DNA of 64,000 nt, taken from contig NZ_CP062252.1 of assembly GCF_014863605.1 (NCBI RefSeq), positions 5,031,001 to 5,095,000 of the forward strand, given 5' to 3'. Made by a program: the position numbers and the translations under genes. Shown piece after piece: positions 62,361 through 64,000 of this stretch; positions within the stretch are counted from its first letter, which is position 1; every line of letters begins with the position of its first letter. Below the pieces are notes generated by a model, which saw nothing but the letters and a program-made list of their open reading frames with translations, had not been told where the DNA came from and did not search any database. Origin of the DNA: Pseudomonas allokribbensis. GTDB taxonomy: Bacteria > Pseudomonadota > Gammaproteobacteria > Pseudomonadales > Pseudomonadaceae.

Positions 62361-64000
62361 ATGTCCTCACGCCTTACCCGCCAGACTTCTTCCCCTTCCC
62401 GCGTGCTGTCGCTGCTGACCGCTGCCATCCTGATGGCCGGCACCGCGCCGTTGATGGCAGCCACCGAGCAACCGGCACGCAACATGGGCGATTACTCGTT
62501 CGCCATCGGCCAGCAATCGCTGGTGTCGGCGCTCAATGCCTTCACCGCCGTCACGGGCTGGCAGGTCGGCTTGCCGGCGGAACTGGGTCAAGGCGTGTCG
62601 TCGCCGGGCGTGCGCGGTTCGCTGCCACCGGAAAAAGCCCTGGAGCGCCTGTTGGTGGGGACCAACCTGAGCTTCCGCAAACTGAGCAACAACAACGTCG
62701 TGCTGGAAAAGCGCAACAACAGCGGCGCACTCAACCTCGATCAGGTGACTATCAGCGCCACCCGTCAGGAACAGTCGGTGAGCAGCGTGCCAGCCACCGT
62801 CACCGTGCAGACCCGTCAGGACCTGGACCGCAACAACGTCAACACCATCAAGGATCTGGTGCGTTACGAGCCGGGCGTGTCTGTCGGCGGCGCCGGCCAG
62901 CGCGGCGGCATCAGCGGCTACAACATTCGCGGCATCGACGGTGACCGCATCCTGACTCAGGTCGATGGTGTCGAAGTACCCGACGGTTTCTTCAACGGCC
63001 CGTACGCCAAGACCCAGCGCAACTACGTCGACCCGGAAATCGTCAAACGCGTCGAAATCCTCCGTGGTCCGGCCTCGGTGCTCTACGGCAGCAACGCCAT
63101 CGGCGGCGCCGTCAGCTACTACACCCTCGACCCGGACGACATCATCAAGCCCGGCAAAGACGTCGGCGCCCGCCTGAAAACCGGCTACAGCTCCGCCGAC
63201 GACAGCTGGCTGAAATCCGCCACCGTCGCCGGTCGCGCCGACCAGTTCGACGGCTTGCTGCACTACAGTCAGCGCGACGGTCATGAAACCGATTCCTACG
63301 GCAGCAACAACGGCACCGGTCTTGAGCGCACTGCCGCCAACCCGGAGGACGTGAAAGCCACCAACGTACTGGCCAAGATCGGCTGGAACTACAGCGAAGG
63401 TTCACGCCTGGGCCTGACCTACGAAAAGTACAAGGATGATCGCGACACCGATCAGAAAAGTGCCTACGGCGGCCCGTTCTTCAATGGTGCTCCGACGATC
63501 CCCAACAGCATGCTGCCCGGCGGCATGTACCAGTGGCGTACCGGCAACGACACCGTCACCCGCGAGCGTTTCGGCCTGGAGCACAGCTTCGCCCTCGACA
63601 GCCTGCTGGCCGATAACGTGAAGTGGAGCCTCAACCACCAGGTCGCCAAGACCGACCAGAGCACCGAAGAGTTCTACTACCCGATGACCCGTAAAGTGCT
63701 GCGTACCCGCGACACGATCTACGAGGAAAAACAATGGGTGTTCGATGCGCAACTGGACAAGGCATTCGCCATCGGTGACACCGATCACGTGCTGACCTAC
63801 GGCACCACGATCAAACAGCAGAAAGTCACCGGTTCGCGCAGCGGCGACGGCAAGTGCCTGGCAGTCGGTCGCGGCTGCACCGCCATCGGCGCCACCAGTG
63901 CGGCCGACGTGCTGAAGAAGTCCAGCGACTTCCCGGACCCGACCATCAACACCTACAGCCTGTTCGCCCAGGATCAGATCAGCTGGAACAACTGGACCTT
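62361..64000 (+). CDS. TonB-dependent outer membrane receptor, probably haem/haemophore (partial)
   Basis: The first 546 codons of an outer membrane receptor that runs off the right edge. The signal peptide is about 1-33, ending LMAAT. A secretin/TonB short N-terminal domain (about 43-112) marks it as a signalling receptor. The plug follows from about 130, with YNIRGIDGDRILTQVDGVEV and GPASVLYGSNAIGGAVSYYT, patterns of the haemoglobin/transferrin/lactoferrin receptor group. HasR-like is my best guess; a siderophore receptor remains possible. The start is the ATG at 62361. Confidence 0.9.
   Translation, partial: MSSRLTRQTSSPSRVLSLLTAAILMAGTAPLMAATEQPARNMGDYSFAIGQQSLVSALNAFTAVTGWQVGLPAELGQGVSSPGVRGSLPPEKALERLLVGTNLSFRKLSNNNVVLEKRNNSGALNLDQVTISATRQEQSVSSVPATVTVQTRQDLDRNNVNTIKDLVRYEPGVSVGGAGQRGGISGYNIRGIDGDRILTQVDGVEVPDGFFNGPYAKTQRNYVDPEIVKRVEILRGPASVLYGSNAIGGAVSYYTLDPDDIIKPGKDVGARLKTGYSSADDSWLKSATVAGRADQFDGLLHYSQRDGHETDSYGSNNGTGLERTAANPEDVKATNVLAKIGWNYSEGSRLGLTYEKYKDDRDTDQKSAYGGPFFNGAPTIPNSMLPGGMYQWRTGNDTVTRERFGLEHSFALDSLLADNVKWSLNHQVAKTDQSTEEFYYPMTRKVLRTRDTIYEEKQWVFDAQLDKAFAIGDTDHVLTYGTTIKQQKVTGSRSGDGKCLAVGRGCTAIGATSAADVLKKSSDFPDPTINTYSLFAQDQISWNNWT

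Noticed and set aside
1..64000. CRISPR arrays, tRNA or rRNA genes, insertion sequences, prophage, plasmid origin
   Set aside because: I looked for repeated spacer patterns, transposase or integrase motifs, CCA-ended cloverleaf sequences and iteron clusters and saw none.

Overview
The window is a gene-dense, GC-rich (about 60-65 percent by eye) stretch of chromosome that reads as the Pseudomonas fluorescens group. The evidence is the arrangement of the Entner-Doudoroff and glucose genes (edd-glk-gltR-gtrS beside gtsABCD-oprB, and hexR divergent from zwf-pgl-eda), the fadD1/fadD2 pair with its hydrolase and MaoC neighbours, and a short dispersed inverted repeat typical of these genomes. I see no tRNA, rRNA, CRISPR array, insertion sequence or prophage.

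Layout. 1-13 kb: a fatty-acid hydroxylase cut by the window edge, a PepSY protein, a FlxA-like protein, a chemoreceptor, ZntB, a PiT phosphate permease, two SDR enzymes with divergent LysR regulators, a PACE efflux pump with its LysR regulator, and an ECF42-type sigma factor with YciI and NTF2-like partners. 13-18 kb: acetyltransferases, a flavoprotein, LysE and alanine transaminase. 18-21 kb: the gluconate module gntT, gntK, gntR with three matching operators. 21-26 kb: a second LysR/PACE pair, an MFS carrier, an unknown acidic protein with a 5' hairpin, and a soluble PAS-PAS chemoreceptor. 26-33 kb: an unassigned 0.5 kb region ending in a strong terminator, an ECF sigma factor overlapping a betaine-type binding protein gene, a desaturase with a PhnD-like protein, peptide deformylase, BrkB and CsbD. 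33-42 kb: fatty-acid activation (fadD1, fadD2), a lipase-like hydrolase, MaoC, an aminotransferase and an intradiol dioxygenase.

42-60.5 kb is the glucose regulon: zwf-pgl-eda, hexR, a hexose-6-phosphate mutarotase, oprB, gtsABCD, an AGE-family epimerase, gltR/gtrS, glk, edd and gap. Glucose enters through OprB and GtsABCD, is phosphorylated by Glk and oxidised by Zwf and Pgl to 6-phosphogluconate. Gluconate enters through GntT and joins at the same point through GntK. Edd and Eda then give pyruvate plus glyceraldehyde 3-phosphate for Gap. Control signals are readable: HexR-type sites at zwf and edd/gap, GntR-type sites at gntT/gntK/gntR, AAnAAnAA leader motifs of the Hfq/Crc type at seven of these genes, and a composite promoter element shared by gtsA and the AGE epimerase.

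60.5-64 kb holds an iron-regulated cell-surface signalling set: ECF sigma factor, FecR-type anti-sigma and the start of a TonB-dependent, probably haem, receptor, with two Fur boxes. The most interesting unexplained items are the shared gtsA/AGE promoter element, the tandem palindromes in front of the intradiol dioxygenase, the sigma factor/binding protein overlap, and the orphan terminator region at 26.3-26.8 kb.
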